Of a stretch of DNA of 36,485 nucleotides, positions 26,326-34,495 are shown piece after piece. The stretch comes from Alcanivorax sp. GTDB taxonomy: Bacteria > Pseudomonadota > Gammaproteobacteria > Pseudomonadales > Alcanivoracaceae. Where the stretch lies: the NCBI RefSeq assembly GCF_002733835.1, contig NZ_NVWY01000020.1, positions 1 through 36,485 of the forward strand, read 5' to 3'. The stretch's first letter is position 1, and each line of letters opens with the position of its first letter. The translations under genes were made by a program, and so were the position numbers. Below the pieces are notes generated by a model. It had not been told where the DNA came from, did no database searches, and worked only from the letters and a program-made list of their open reading frames with translations.

Positions 26326-26817
26326 ATGAGCACGCCGGTTGCCGTGGTAATGGGGTCCCAATCTGACTGGGAGACCATGAAAGAAGCCTGTGACGCCCTG
26401 ACCCAATTCAATGTGGGTTGGAAGGCCGAAGTGGTATCGGCTCACCGCACCCCTCAGCGTATGTACGACTTTGCCAAAAGCGCCCACGAGAACGGCTACA
26501 AGGTGATTATCGCCGGCGCCGGTGGCGCGGCGCATTTGCCCGGCATGATCGCCTCCCTGACCCCGCTGCCGGTGCTGGGTGTGCCGGTGAAAAGCCGTAC
26601 CCTGTCTGGCTGGGACAGCCTGCTGTCCATCGTGCAGATGCCCAAGGGCGTGGCCGTGGGCACCCTGGCCATCGGCGCGGCGGGCGCCTGGAATGCCGGC
26701 CTGCTGGCTTCCCAGATGTTGGCGGCGGACAACCCCGAACTGCTACAACAAATCGCCGACTGGAAAGCCTCCCGCGCGGATGAGGTGTTGGCCAATGCAG
26801 AGCTGGGGCAGGGCTGA
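26326..26817 (+). CDS. purE: N5-carboxyaminoimidazole ribonucleotide mutase
   Basis: PurE converts N5-CAIR to CAIR in purine synthesis, following PurK. The 163-residue protein has GSQSDW at 10-15, the active-site SAHRTP at 38-43 and AGAGGAAHLPGM, all intact. The ATG at 26326 is preceded by GGAG at 9-base distance. purK follows after 45 bases on the same strand. Confidence 0.96.
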   Translation: MSTPVAVVMGSQSDWETMKEACDALTQFNVGWKAEVVSAHRTPQRMYDFAKSAHENGYKVIIAGAGGAAHLPGMIASLTPLPVLGVPVKSRTLSGWDSLLSIVQMPKGVAVGTLAIGAAGAWNAGLLASQMLAADNPELLQQIADWKASRADEVLANAELGQG

Positions 26818-26862
26818 TCCCCTGGCTCCGTTCTTTTCCCTGTTTGCTCTGACGGATCTGCT

Positions 26863-27969
26863 ATGAATCGCGTACTTGTTCTTGGTGGTGGCCAGCTTGG
26901 CCTGATGATGGCAGAAGCCGCAGCTCGGCTGGGGCTGGTGGTGGACCGTTACGACCCGGAGCGGGCATTGCTGTTGCCGGGCACCTCGGACCTGGCCGTG
27001 CCGATCAGCTGGGAAGAATGCCTGGAACGCTACCCGGTGATTACCGTGGAACGTGAAGCCTTCCCGGACACCGGTTTTTCCGCAGAACTCGCGCAGAGCG
27101 ATCGTTGTGTGGCGCGCGGCGCCCTGCAAGTGATCCCCGACCGCTTCACCCAGAAAGCGATGCTCGACAAGCTGGGCATTCCCACGGCGCCCTGGGTGAC
27201 CCTGGACAAGACCGACGACCTGCATGATGCGGTGGCGCAGTTTGGTGGCGTGGTCGTGAAGGCCCGTAGTGGCGGCTATGACGGTCGTGGTACCTGGATT
27301 GTGGGCGAGGGCGGCGACCTGTCTGCTGTGCCCGCCGCAGAGTTGGCCGGCAAGGCCATCGTCGAGAAAAAAATTCCGTTCAGCCGCGAACTGTCCATCG
27401 TCGGCGCGCGCAGTATCAGCGGCGAAACCCTGTTCTACCCGCTGACCCGCAACTGGCACGTGGACGGCATTCTGCGCCTGAGCCTGGCACCGGCCAACGC
27501 CTGTTCTGATCTGCAGAAACCCGCCGAGCAGATGCTCAAGGGCATCATGGAAGAACTGGATTACGCCGGCGTCATGGCGGTAGAGTTCTTCGAAGTGGAT
27601 GGCCAGCTGATGGTCAACGAGATTGCCCCGCGGGTGCACAACTCTGGCCACTGGACCCACGAAGGCGCGGACTGGTCCCAGTTCGACCTGCATGTCCACG
27701 CCCTGGCCGGTGTGCCCCTTCATGCCCTCAACGTCCACGGCCCCTCCGCCATGGTCAACCTGATCGGTACCCCCTTCGAGAATGCCTGGCTGCAACATCC
27801 GGGTGTGGTGCATTGGTACGGCAAGAGCGTCCGTCCGGGCCGCAAGGTGGGCCACGCCAATCTGGTCGCGGGTACTCTGGAAGGCCTGCGCGAAGGGCTG
27901 GATGCCTGGGCCGATGTGCTGCCTGAAGGCTATCAGGCGGTGCTGGATTCTGAGCTGGATCTGGGCTGA
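26863..27969 (+). CDS. purK: N5-carboxyaminoimidazole ribonucleotide synthase
   Basis: PurK is an ATP-grasp enzyme that carboxylates AIR to N5-CAIR with bicarbonate. The 368 residues include GGGQLGLMM at the N-terminus, the glycine-rich KARSGGYDGRGT loop, and EIAPRVHNSGHWT near residue 260. Length is slightly above E. coli PurK (355). ATG 26863 follows a weak ribosome site, so coupling with purE is likely. Confidence 0.96.
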   Translation: MNRVLVLGGGQLGLMMAEAAARLGLVVDRYDPERALLLPGTSDLAVPISWEECLERYPVITVEREAFPDTGFSAELAQSDRCVARGALQVIPDRFTQKAMLDKLGIPTAPWVTLDKTDDLHDAVAQFGGVVVKARSGGYDGRGTWIVGEGGDLSAVPAAELAGKAIVEKKIPFSRELSIVGARSISGETLFYPLTRNWHVDGILRLSLAPANACSDLQKPAEQMLKGIMEELDYAGVMAVEFFEVDGQLMVNEIAPRVHNSGHWTHEGADWSQFDLHVHALAGVPLHALNVHGPSAMVNLIGTPFENAWLQHPGVVHWYGKSVRPGRKVGHANLVAGTLEGLREGLDAWADVLPEGYQAVLDSELDLG

Positions 27970-27975
27970 TCTTGA

Positions 27976-28139
27976 GTTGCGACTTGACCGTTCCAGGTTG
28001 AAAACGCGGTATTTCCGGGAGCCATCCGAAATAGGCTTTAGCCGCGCCGCAGTACCGGGAAACAATCAAAACTGAAACTAATCGCAGGCGCCGGCGGGCA
28101 TCCCAGGTATCCTGCACTTTTCAACTTTCAACTTGAAAC
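27976..28139. repeat. Two opposed GTTNAAA heptamer arrays after purK
   Basis: Plus-strand units GTTGCGA, GTTCCAG and GTTGAAA fall within 27976-28003, beginning 6 bases after the purK stop. Minus-strand GTTTCAA and two GTTGAAA units occupy 28119-28139. The spacer (28011-28118) shows no coding character. It is the partner in kind to the element at 25907-26119 on the other side of purEK. Confidence 0.75.
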
Positions 28140-28215
28140 CCCTCCCCCTTCACGTTTTGCTGGCCGTGCCAGCTTACACTGTCCATAGTGCAAGGCAGGA
28201 AAAGGCGGAACGGTT

Positions 28216-28794
28216 GTGATCATGACACTTTCTCTGGGGCGTTATCGGCGGCTGATCATGTTGGCCATGGTGCTGGCGCTGGTCCTGATTACCGTGGAAC
28301 TGACGGGCCTGCGTGAGCAGCTGTCGGTGTCGTTCCTGCGCGCGCAACTGGAGGCCAATCCGGTTTCCGGTTTCATTGCCTTTGTGGTGGTCTTCGTGAT
28401 CGGCAACCTGATTCAGCTACCCGGCTGGATCTTTCTGGCGGCGGCCATCCTGGCGCTGGGAACGGTGATGGGCGGACTGGCGACCTATGTGGCCGCCTGT
28501 GTGTCCTGCCTGGTGACCTATGTGTTGGTGCGCGGTCTCGGCGGCAGTGCCCTGCGGGATATACAGAGCCCCCTCGCCAGGAAGATTCTGGCACGGCTGG
28601 ACAGCCACCCGGTGCGCAGTGTCGCCTTGCTGCGTTTGTTGTTTCAGACCATGCCGGCGTTGAATTACACGTTGGCGCTCAGCGGGGTGAAGCTACGCCA
28701 TTACATGCTTGGCACGCTGATTGGCTTGCCGGTGCCGCTGCTGCTTTATTGCATCTTCTTCGACCGAATACTGCTGCTGTTACCGATCGGGTAA
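28216..28794 (+). CDS. VTT/TVP38-domain membrane protein (DedA-like)
   Basis: A 192-residue integral membrane protein with about five hydrophobic segments. The VTT signature is visible in FVIGNLIQLPGWIFLAAA and in the later LLRLLFQTMPALNYTLALSGV. VTT/DedA relatives are thought to move or scramble lipids, or to act in proton-dependent transport; this small version is uncharacterised. The GTG at 28216 has GGCGGA at good distance; ATG 28222 is the alternative. Confidence 0.8.
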   Translation: MIMTLSLGRYRRLIMLAMVLALVLITVELTGLREQLSVSFLRAQLEANPVSGFIAFVVVFVIGNLIQLPGWIFLAAAILALGTVMGGLATYVAACVSCLVTYVLVRGLGGSALRDIQSPLARKILARLDSHPVRSVALLRLLFQTMPALNYTLALSGVKLRHYMLGTLIGLPVPLLLYCIFFDRILLLLPIG

Positions 28795-28862
28795 GGCCGG
28801 ACACATGGCCTGCCGCAGGGGCCCGCCTGCAGGCGATCCGAGCCCAAGCGAGGTAAGAATTC

Positions 28863-28962
28863 CAGAAGCGAGTTTCGAGTAACGAGATTTCGAAAATCTA
28901 ACACCGACGACCAGGCCCCTGGGGTTGGGGTTTTGCCTTTCGCAACTCGTTACTCGATCCTT
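28863..28962. repeat. Inverted pair of GAGNNNC heptamer arrays after the VTT gene
   Basis: Plus-strand units CAGAAGC, GAGTTTC and GAGTAAC run 28863-28883 and fade. Minus-strand units GAGTAAC and GAGTTGC occupy 28942-28955, with degenerate neighbours on both sides. The spacer holds a GC-rich CCCC/GGGG stem and a TTTT run near 28911-28934, a possible terminator. The layout equals the cobS/DUF3298 element. Confidence 0.78.
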
Positions 28963-28989
28963 GCCTTGCCCAGGCCCGAAGCTGCCCTT

Positions 28990-29226
28990 TCAATGCCTCA
29001 ACAGCGCACTCAACGAATCCACCACTTCCGCCCACTCCGCGTCTTCGCGAACCGCCTCGGCAAGAAATCGTGCCTGGGATTCATTCCAGAACGGTGCCTG
29101 ATGCAGGTGCATGCTGTCGGTGAGTGTGCCGCCATGCTGGTGGATGAAGTCTTCAATATCGGGATCGCTGCTGGCCAGCCCGAGCTGATCAAACAGGGCG
29201 TTGAGGTCGTGGGTCGCGGTATCCAT
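28990..29226 (-). CDS. DUF2789 family protein
   Basis: A 78-residue cytoplasmic protein starting MDTATHDLNALFDQLGL with HLHQAPFWNESQARFLAEA and EDAEWAEVVD, all marks of DUF2789 (PF10982). Function unknown. The start at the ATG ending at 29226 has AGGGAGAG 5 bases away, which excludes the longer frame. It follows ridA on the same strand but a terminator lies between them. Confidence 0.88.
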   Translation of the reverse strand: MDTATHDLNALFDQLGLASSDPDIEDFIHQHGGTLTDSMHLHQAPFWNESQARFLAEAVREDAEWAEVVDSLSALLRH

Positions 29227-29372
29227 ATCGCTCTCCCTTATGTTGCGAAAATAAGGTTGCCAGAATAAGTGTTGCGAGATTAACGCAGGCGCACATCTGT
29301 CCGCCCACCGTCTGTTCGATGGTGCGCTTTTAAAGCCGCCCTGTCTCCCCTCCTTTCGGAGGGCGGCACCAA

Positions 29373-29399
29373 CAAAAACGCCCGCACAAGGGCGGGCGT
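29373..29399 (-). terminator. Rho-independent terminator of ridA
   Basis: On the minus strand ACGCCCGC pairs with GCGGGCGT perfectly (8 bp) around a 6-base loop and is followed by five T. The stem overlaps the first unit of the neighbouring heptamer array. The remaining 29227-29372 includes a CCTCC/GGAGG stem (about 29349-29363) and the promoter of the DUF2789 gene, not resolved. Confidence 0.88.
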
Positions 29400-29423
29400 G
29401 TTGCATGAAGCGTGGTGCGTGGG
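29396..29423 (-). repeat. GCRT-class heptamer array between ridA stop and terminator
   Basis: Four units are read on the plus strand, including GCGTGTT, GCATGAA and GCGTGGT. It starts 1 base from the ridA stop and runs into the terminator stem, the same order as at fpr. Confidence 0.75.
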
Positions 29424-29424
29424 G

Positions 29425-29811
29425 TCAGGCAATATCCAGGATGCCGTCCATTTCCACGCCGGCGCCTTTAGGTAGTGCCGCCACGCCGATGGCCGCCCGA
29501 GCCGGGTAAGGCTGGGTGAAATGCCGTGCCATTACCTCGTTGACCAGCGCAAAGTGGCTCAGGTCGGTGAGGAAGATATTCAGTTTCACGATGTCCTGCA
29601 GGCTGCCGCCTGCGGCTTCGCACACCGCGATCAGGTTGGAAAACACCTGCTCGATCTGCGCCTCCATGTCGCCTTCAACCAGCTCCATGGTTTCCGGCAC
29701 CAGCGGAATCTGGCCGGACAGATACACGGTGGAGCCTGCCTTGATGGCCTGGGAATAGGTGCCAATGGCTTGCGGAGCCTTGTCGGTGCTGATTACGGAA
29801 TGGTTGGACAT
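29425..29811 (-). CDS. ridA: 2-iminobutanoate/2-iminopropanoate deaminase
   Basis: RidA hydrolyses reactive enamine/imine intermediates released by PLP enzymes such as threonine dehydratase. It has 128 residues, the same length as E. coli RidA, with R105 in YPARAAIGV and E120 in KGAGVEMD, the residues that bind the substrate carboxylate. The ATG ends at 29811; a longer frame upstream is not needed. It follows spoT on the same strand, as in many gammaproteobacteria. Confidence 0.95.
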   Translation of the reverse strand: MSNHSVISTDKAPQAIGTYSQAIKAGSTVYLSGQIPLVPETMELVEGDMEAQIEQVFSNLIAVCEAAGGSLQDIVKLNIFLTDLSHFALVNEVMARHFTQPYPARAAIGVAALPKGAGVEMDGILDIA

Positions 29812-29896
29812 GATGTGTTCTTCGTCAGTTATGCCCCCGGCCACGGCCAGCAGGCGAAAAAAGGGAAGCGGCTATGCTTGCACGGGTTAATACCTG

Positions 29897-29961
29897 CACG
29901 CAATAGCGCGGAGAAACCGCCAAGAGTGCCTTGGCATATTGCGTGAGGGGTGCTGCGTTTA
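29897..29961 (-). repeat. Heptamer array and nested hairpin between spoT and ridA
   Basis: Four units (29934-29961, such as GCATATT, GCGTGAG, GCGTTTA on the plus strand) begin directly at the spoT stop. CACGCAATA (29897-29905) pairs with TATTGCGTG (29937-29945), and inside this GCCAAG pairs with CTTGGC around AGTGC, giving a nested hairpin in the spoT-ridA transcript. No T run, so read-through to ridA is possible. Confidence 0.7.
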
Positions 29962-32073
29962 TCAAAGCCGGTGGATGCGGACGATGCTGTCCAGGGTGCG
30001 CAGTTTCTTGATGATGCGCGCCAGGTGGATGCGGTCTTTCACCGTCATGGTCACGTTGAGGATGGTGAGGGTGGGGTCTTTCTCGGCCATGTCGATGGTG
30101 TCGATGTTGGAGCCCAGTTCCGACACGCTGTTGGCCAGGGTGGCGAGGACGCCGCGTTTGTTGATCAGCTCGATGCGCAGGGCGGCGGTGAATTCCTGTT
30201 CCACCTGTTTGTCCCAGCTTAGCGCGATGCATTTTTCCGGGGCGTTGCGCATTTCCGCCAGCAGGTTTTTGCAGGTATCACGGTGGACTACGATGCCGCG
30301 CCCGGCACTCAGGTGGCCGATGATGGTATCGCCGGGCAGCGGGCAGCAGCACTTGGCGTAGCTAACCATCAGGCCTTCGCTGCCACGAATGGCCAGTGGT
30401 CGGCGGTCATCTTCGTGCTGGCGCTCGTCGTCATCGCGAGCGCCGGCCAGCTTGCGCGCCACCAGTGGTGCCAGGCGGTTGCCCATGCCGATATCTTCCA
30501 GCAGGTCGTCCAGCTCCACGTAACCGTTACCGGCCAGCTCGCTGACCACTCGCTCAATGGGCAGATCGTCCAGGCCCATGTCGTAGCTGTGCAGGGCTTT
30601 CTCCAGTAGCCGCTGCCCCAGCTCCACGGCATCTTCGCGTTGCTGGTGCTTGAGGAAGTGGCGAATGTTGGTGCGCGCCTTGCCGGTGACCACAAAATTG
30701 AGCCAGGCCGGGTTGGGAGTGGCATTGGGGGCGGTGATGATCTTGACGGTCTGGCCCGATTCCAGTGGTGTAGACAGCGCGGCCAGCTTGCCGTCGATGC
30801 GCGCCGCCACGCACTTGTTGCCCACCTTGGTGTGCACGGCGTAGGCAAAATCCACCGCGGTGGCGCCGCCGGGCAGTTCCTTGATGTCCCCCTTGGGGGT
30901 GAACACATAGGCTTCGTCCGGGAACAGGTCCACCTTCACGTTCTCGATAAACTCCATGGAGTTACCGGTCTTCTGCTGTAGTTCCAGCAGGCGCTGCATC
31001 CAGCTCTGGGTGCGGCTGTGAGTGGGCGAGCCGGGCTCGTCATCGGACTTGTACAGCCAGTGGGCGGCGATGCCGTTATTGGCCATGGCCTCCATTTCTT
31101 CGGTGCGAATCTGCATTTCCAGGGGAATGCCGGAGCGGGCCTTCAGTGTGGTATGCAGGGATTGGTAGCCATTGGCCTTGGGAATGGCAATGTAGTCCTT
31201 GAAACGACCGGGAATCGGCGTGAAGTAGTTATGGGTGGCGCCGAGCACCCGGTAGCAGGTGTCGACCCGGTCCACGATGATGCGGAAGCCGAACACATCC
31301 ATGATGTCGGAGAAGGGTTTGTGTTGCTCCTTCATCTTGGTGTAAATGCTGTACAGGTGTTTTTCGCGGCCCAGTACCCGGGCTTCGATGCCTTCTTCTT
31401 CCAGGCAGTGTTCCAGGCTGGTCTTGATAGTGGTGAGGATTTCCTTGCGGTTGCCGCGGGCCTTTTTTACCGCTTGGCCAATCAGCTTGGCGCGCATGGG
31501 GTAGATGGCGTGAAAGGCCAGGTCCTCGTATTCCACCCGCATGTTGTACATGCCCAGCCGGAAGGCGATGGGGGCGTACAATTCCAGGGTTTCGGTGGCG
31601 ATACGGCGGCGCTTTTCCGCGCGCATCACGTGCAGGGTGCGCATGTTGTGCAGGCGGTCAGCCAGCTTGATCAGGATGACGCGGATGTCCCGGGTCATGG
31701 CCAGCATCATCTTGCGCAGGTTTTCCGCCTGCTGCTCCGCTTTTGATTCGAACTTGATCTGGGCGATCTTGGACACGCCGTCCACCAGCTCGGCCACCTC
31801 TTCGCTGAATTCGTTGGCCAGCTGCTCTTTACTGAACCCGGTGTCCTCGATCACATCGTGCAGCATGGCGGCCATGAGCGAGGCATGGTCCATGTGCATG
31901 TCGGTGAGGATATTGGCCACCGCCAGCGGGTGGGTGATGTACGGGTCCCCGGTGCGGCGGTACTGGCCTTCGTGCGCTTGCTCGGCAAAATGGTAAGCGT
32001 GTACGACCTGGGCGATCTGGTCATCGTCCAGGTAACTGCGTAACCGTTTTTCCAGATTATGGATGGTGGGCAA
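29962..32073 (-). CDS. spoT: Bifunctional (p)ppGpp synthetase/hydrolase SpoT
   Basis: SpoT makes and degrades the alarmone (p)ppGpp. The 703-residue protein keeps a complete HD hydrolase domain (H48 and HD at 72-73, HDVIED), which separates it from RelA. Next come the synthetase domain with GREKHLYSIYTKM and IPKANGYQSLHT, the TGS domain with VFTPKGDIKELP, a CCCPLPGD region, and a C-terminal ACT domain. The start is a TTG ending at 32073, since no ATG is available before residue 59 and GAGG lies 5 bases upstream. It lies 276 bases after rpoZ with a terminator between, so a promoter of its own is likely. Confidence 0.96.
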   Translation of the reverse strand: MPTIHNLEKRLRSYLDDDQIAQVVHAYHFAEQAHEGQYRRTGDPYITHPLAVANILTDMHMDHASLMAAMLHDVIEDTGFSKEQLANEFSEEVAELVDGVSKIAQIKFESKAEQQAENLRKMMLAMTRDIRVILIKLADRLHNMRTLHVMRAEKRRRIATETLELYAPIAFRLGMYNMRVEYEDLAFHAIYPMRAKLIGQAVKKARGNRKEILTTIKTSLEHCLEEEGIEARVLGREKHLYSIYTKMKEQHKPFSDIMDVFGFRIIVDRVDTCYRVLGATHNYFTPIPGRFKDYIAIPKANGYQSLHTTLKARSGIPLEMQIRTEEMEAMANNGIAAHWLYKSDDEPGSPTHSRTQSWMQRLLELQQKTGNSMEFIENVKVDLFPDEAYVFTPKGDIKELPGGATAVDFAYAVHTKVGNKCVAARIDGKLAALSTPLESGQTVKIITAPNATPNPAWLNFVVTGKARTNIRHFLKHQQREDAVELGQRLLEKALHSYDMGLDDLPIERVVSELAGNGYVELDDLLEDIGMGNRLAPLVARKLAGARDDDERQHEDDRRPLAIRGSEGLMVSYAKCCCPLPGDTIIGHLSAGRGIVVHRDTCKNLLAEMRNAPEKCIALSWDKQVEQEFTAALRIELINKRGVLATLANSVSELGSNIDTIDMAEKDPTLTILNVTMTVKDRIHLARIIKKLRTLDSIVRIHRL

Positions 32074-32121
32074 AAGGCCTCGTCACGCCCTTGGCGAGTA
32101 GCAGGTTCGAAGATGACTCTT

Positions 32122-32150
32122 AGCTTAGATTTGAGGGCAGGATTTGTCTA
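32122..32150 (-). promoter_or_regulatory. spoT: Possible sigma-70 promoter for spoT
   Basis: On the minus strand TAGACA and TAAGCT are separated by 17 bases and lie about 50 bases before the spoT TTG. The -35 fits well, the -10 only partly. Predicted by eye. Confidence 0.35.
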
Positions 32151-32270
32151 TGACAAGGAGATAGGCACAGACGATTGTTTGGCTGGGAGAAAGCGATACC
32201 GGTTGGCAAGCAAGGCGCGAAAAGGGGGTGTCGCGCTGGAAAACAGGAGTGAGGGGCAAGTGCCAGATGG

Positions 32271-32302
32271 CAAAACGCAGAGGCCGGTCGGCCTCTGCGT
32301 TT
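32271..32302 (-). terminator. Rho-independent terminator after rpoZ
   Basis: On the minus strand AAACGCAGAGGCC pairs perfectly with GGCCTCTGCGTTT (13 bp) around a 4-base GACC loop, with four T at the end. It lies 48 bases after rpoZ and should separate it from spoT at least partly. Confidence 0.88.
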
Positions 32303-32349
32303 GCTTGTCTTGTTCCCGTCGACCCGTTTGGGGGAGACGGGGCGAGCAA

Positions 32350-32613
32350 TTACTCGCCGAAAGACTGGGTCAGCAGGGCCAGCTCGTCCACGTCGGCGCT
32401 GCGATCCGCGATGGGGTTGTCCACGGATTCAGCCGTCACGTGGCCTTCTGCGATTTCACGCAGGGCGACAACGGTGGGTTTGTCGTTTTCCCAGGCTACA
32501 CGTGGCTCTTTACCGCCGCTCTGCAATTGGTGGGCGCGCTTGCCGGCAACCAGTACCAGCTCAAAGCGGTTATCCAGTTTTTCCAGGCAATCTTCTACGG
32601 TAACTCGTGCCAT
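32350..32613 (-). CDS. rpoZ: RNA polymerase omega subunit
   Basis: Omega helps assemble RNA polymerase and forms part of one ppGpp site. The 87-residue protein starts [20 protein letters not shown] and contains [13 protein letters not shown], both diagnostic. AGGAGAG lies 5 bases before the ATG ending at 32613. It lies after gmk on the same strand, as in Pseudomonas and E. coli. Confidence 0.97.
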   Translation of the reverse strand: MARVTVEDCLEKLDNRFELVLVAGKRAHQLQSGGKEPRVAWENDKPTVVALREIAEGHVTAESVDNPIADRSADVDELALLTQSFGE

Positions 32614-32695
32614 GCTGCTCTCCTGACAAGCTGGCGGGGCCGGTTCGACATGAACCCGCACCGCCTGATAATTCGCAAGGAGGCGATTTTACGGG

Positions 32696-32725
32696 CTGAG
32701 GGCAGTGCAAGTCCAGTGCCCGCCG
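32696..32725 (-). promoter_or_regulatory. rpoZ: Possible sigma-70 promoter for rpoZ
   Basis: On the minus strand TGGACT and TAAAAT are spaced by 18 bases in the 150-base gmk-rpoZ gap. Two GC hairpins (CCGCCG/CGGCGG and CGGGG/CCCCG) lie between this and the gmk stop and may reduce read-through. Predicted by eye. Confidence 0.4.
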
Positions 32726-32763
32726 CCGAACGGCGGTGCCGGGGCTGGCCCCGACAGGGGCGA

Positions 32764-33455
<692 letters not shown>

Positions 33456-33487
33456 ATGCCCCCTGACCTGGAGATAACGGACTCGCT

Positions 33488-34477
33488 ATGCAGGACAGCG
33501 CGATCAGCGCCACGGTGGATTTTCATCGGGACGGCGTGCAGCACGGATTCCTCAAACTGCCTTACTCCCACGACCAGTCTGCCTGGGGCAATGTGATGAT
33601 CCCGGTGACGGTGATCCGCAACGGCGAAGGGCCCACCGCACTGCTGACCGGGGGCAATCATGGTGATGAATACGAGGGCATCACCGCCTTGCTCAAGCTG
33701 GCCAACCGGCTGCAGCCGCGTGATATCAGCGGCCGTGTCATCATTGTGCCGATGATGAATCACCCGGCGGTGCTGAACGGCACGCGTACTTCACCGCTGG
33801 ACGGCGGCAACCTGAACCGGGCCTTTCCGGGCGACCCTGCCGGCTCCCTCACCGAAAAAATTGCCGATTACTTCACCCGTTATCTGGTGCCGCTGGCCGA
33901 CGTGGTGCTGGATATGCATTCCGGTGGACGCACGCTGGACCTGTTGCCTTTTGCGGCCACCCATCGCCTCGCCGATGAGGCCTTTGGAGCGCGCTGCCTG
34001 GCCGGGGCGGAGGCGTTTGGGGCGCCTTACACCCTGTTTATGGCGGAGCTGGAGGAGGAGGCCCTGTTCGACAGCGTGGTAGAAGCCCAGGGACGGGTGT
34101 TCATTGGCACCGAGCTGCGCGGCGGCGGCACGACTACCCCGGATACCGTGGCGCTGGCAGAGCAGGGCGTGGACAACGTGTTACGCTTTGCCGGCATTCT
34201 GCCCGGCGACCCGCTACCGGTGACATCGCAGGCGTTGGAGATCCCCAACGCAGACTATTACCGTGTCAGTGAGCATCGCGGTTTGCTGGAATTTGCGGTG
34301 GCGCTGGGTGAGTGGGTGCAGCAGGGTGATGTGCTTGCCCGTGTGCATGCCATCGACCGCACCGGCGAGCCACCGGTAGAGTATCTGGCGCCTTTCAAGG
34401 GCATGTTGATTGGTCGCCGTCACCCGGCACGGGTGGACATTGGCGACACCTTTGCCGTGCTGGCGGTGAAGCGTTAA
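33488..34477 (+). CDS. doeB: DoeB-like N-acetyl-diaminobutyrate deacetylase (AstE/AspA family)
   Basis: A 329-residue zinc-dependent amide hydrolase of the succinylglutamate desuccinylase/aspartoacylase family. Zinc ligands are H58 and E61 in GGNHGDEYEG and H144 in VLDMHSGG. The opening VDFHRDGVQHGFLKLPYS and SAWGNVMIPV closely recall DoeB of Halomonas, which removes the acetyl group from N-alpha-acetyl-diaminobutyrate in ectoine breakdown. No doeA, doeC, doeD or doeX is adjacent, so the exact substrate is uncertain. ATG 33488 with a weak ribosome site. ilvD follows after 18 bases, so the two may be co-transcribed. Confidence 0.75.
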   Translation: MQDSAISATVDFHRDGVQHGFLKLPYSHDQSAWGNVMIPVTVIRNGEGPTALLTGGNHGDEYEGITALLKLANRLQPRDISGRVIIVPMMNHPAVLNGTRTSPLDGGNLNRAFPGDPAGSLTEKIADYFTRYLVPLADVVLDMHSGGRTLDLLPFAATHRLADEAFGARCLAGAEAFGAPYTLFMAELEEEALFDSVVEAQGRVFIGTELRGGGTTTPDTVALAEQGVDNVLRFAGILPGDPLPVTSQALEIPNADYYRVSEHRGLLEFAVALGEWVQQGDVLARVHAIDRTGEPPVEYLAPFKGMLIGRRHPARVDIGDTFAVLAVKR

Positions 34478-34495
34478 CCGGAATCAGGAGAGGGT

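Noticed and set aside
26743..28065. 440-residue minus-strand frame opposite purK
   Set aside because: Antisense shadow; purK motifs are intact on the plus strand.
25907..28139. Composite transposon carrying purEK
   Set aside because: No transposase, target duplication or terminal identity; purEK is a core gene pair.
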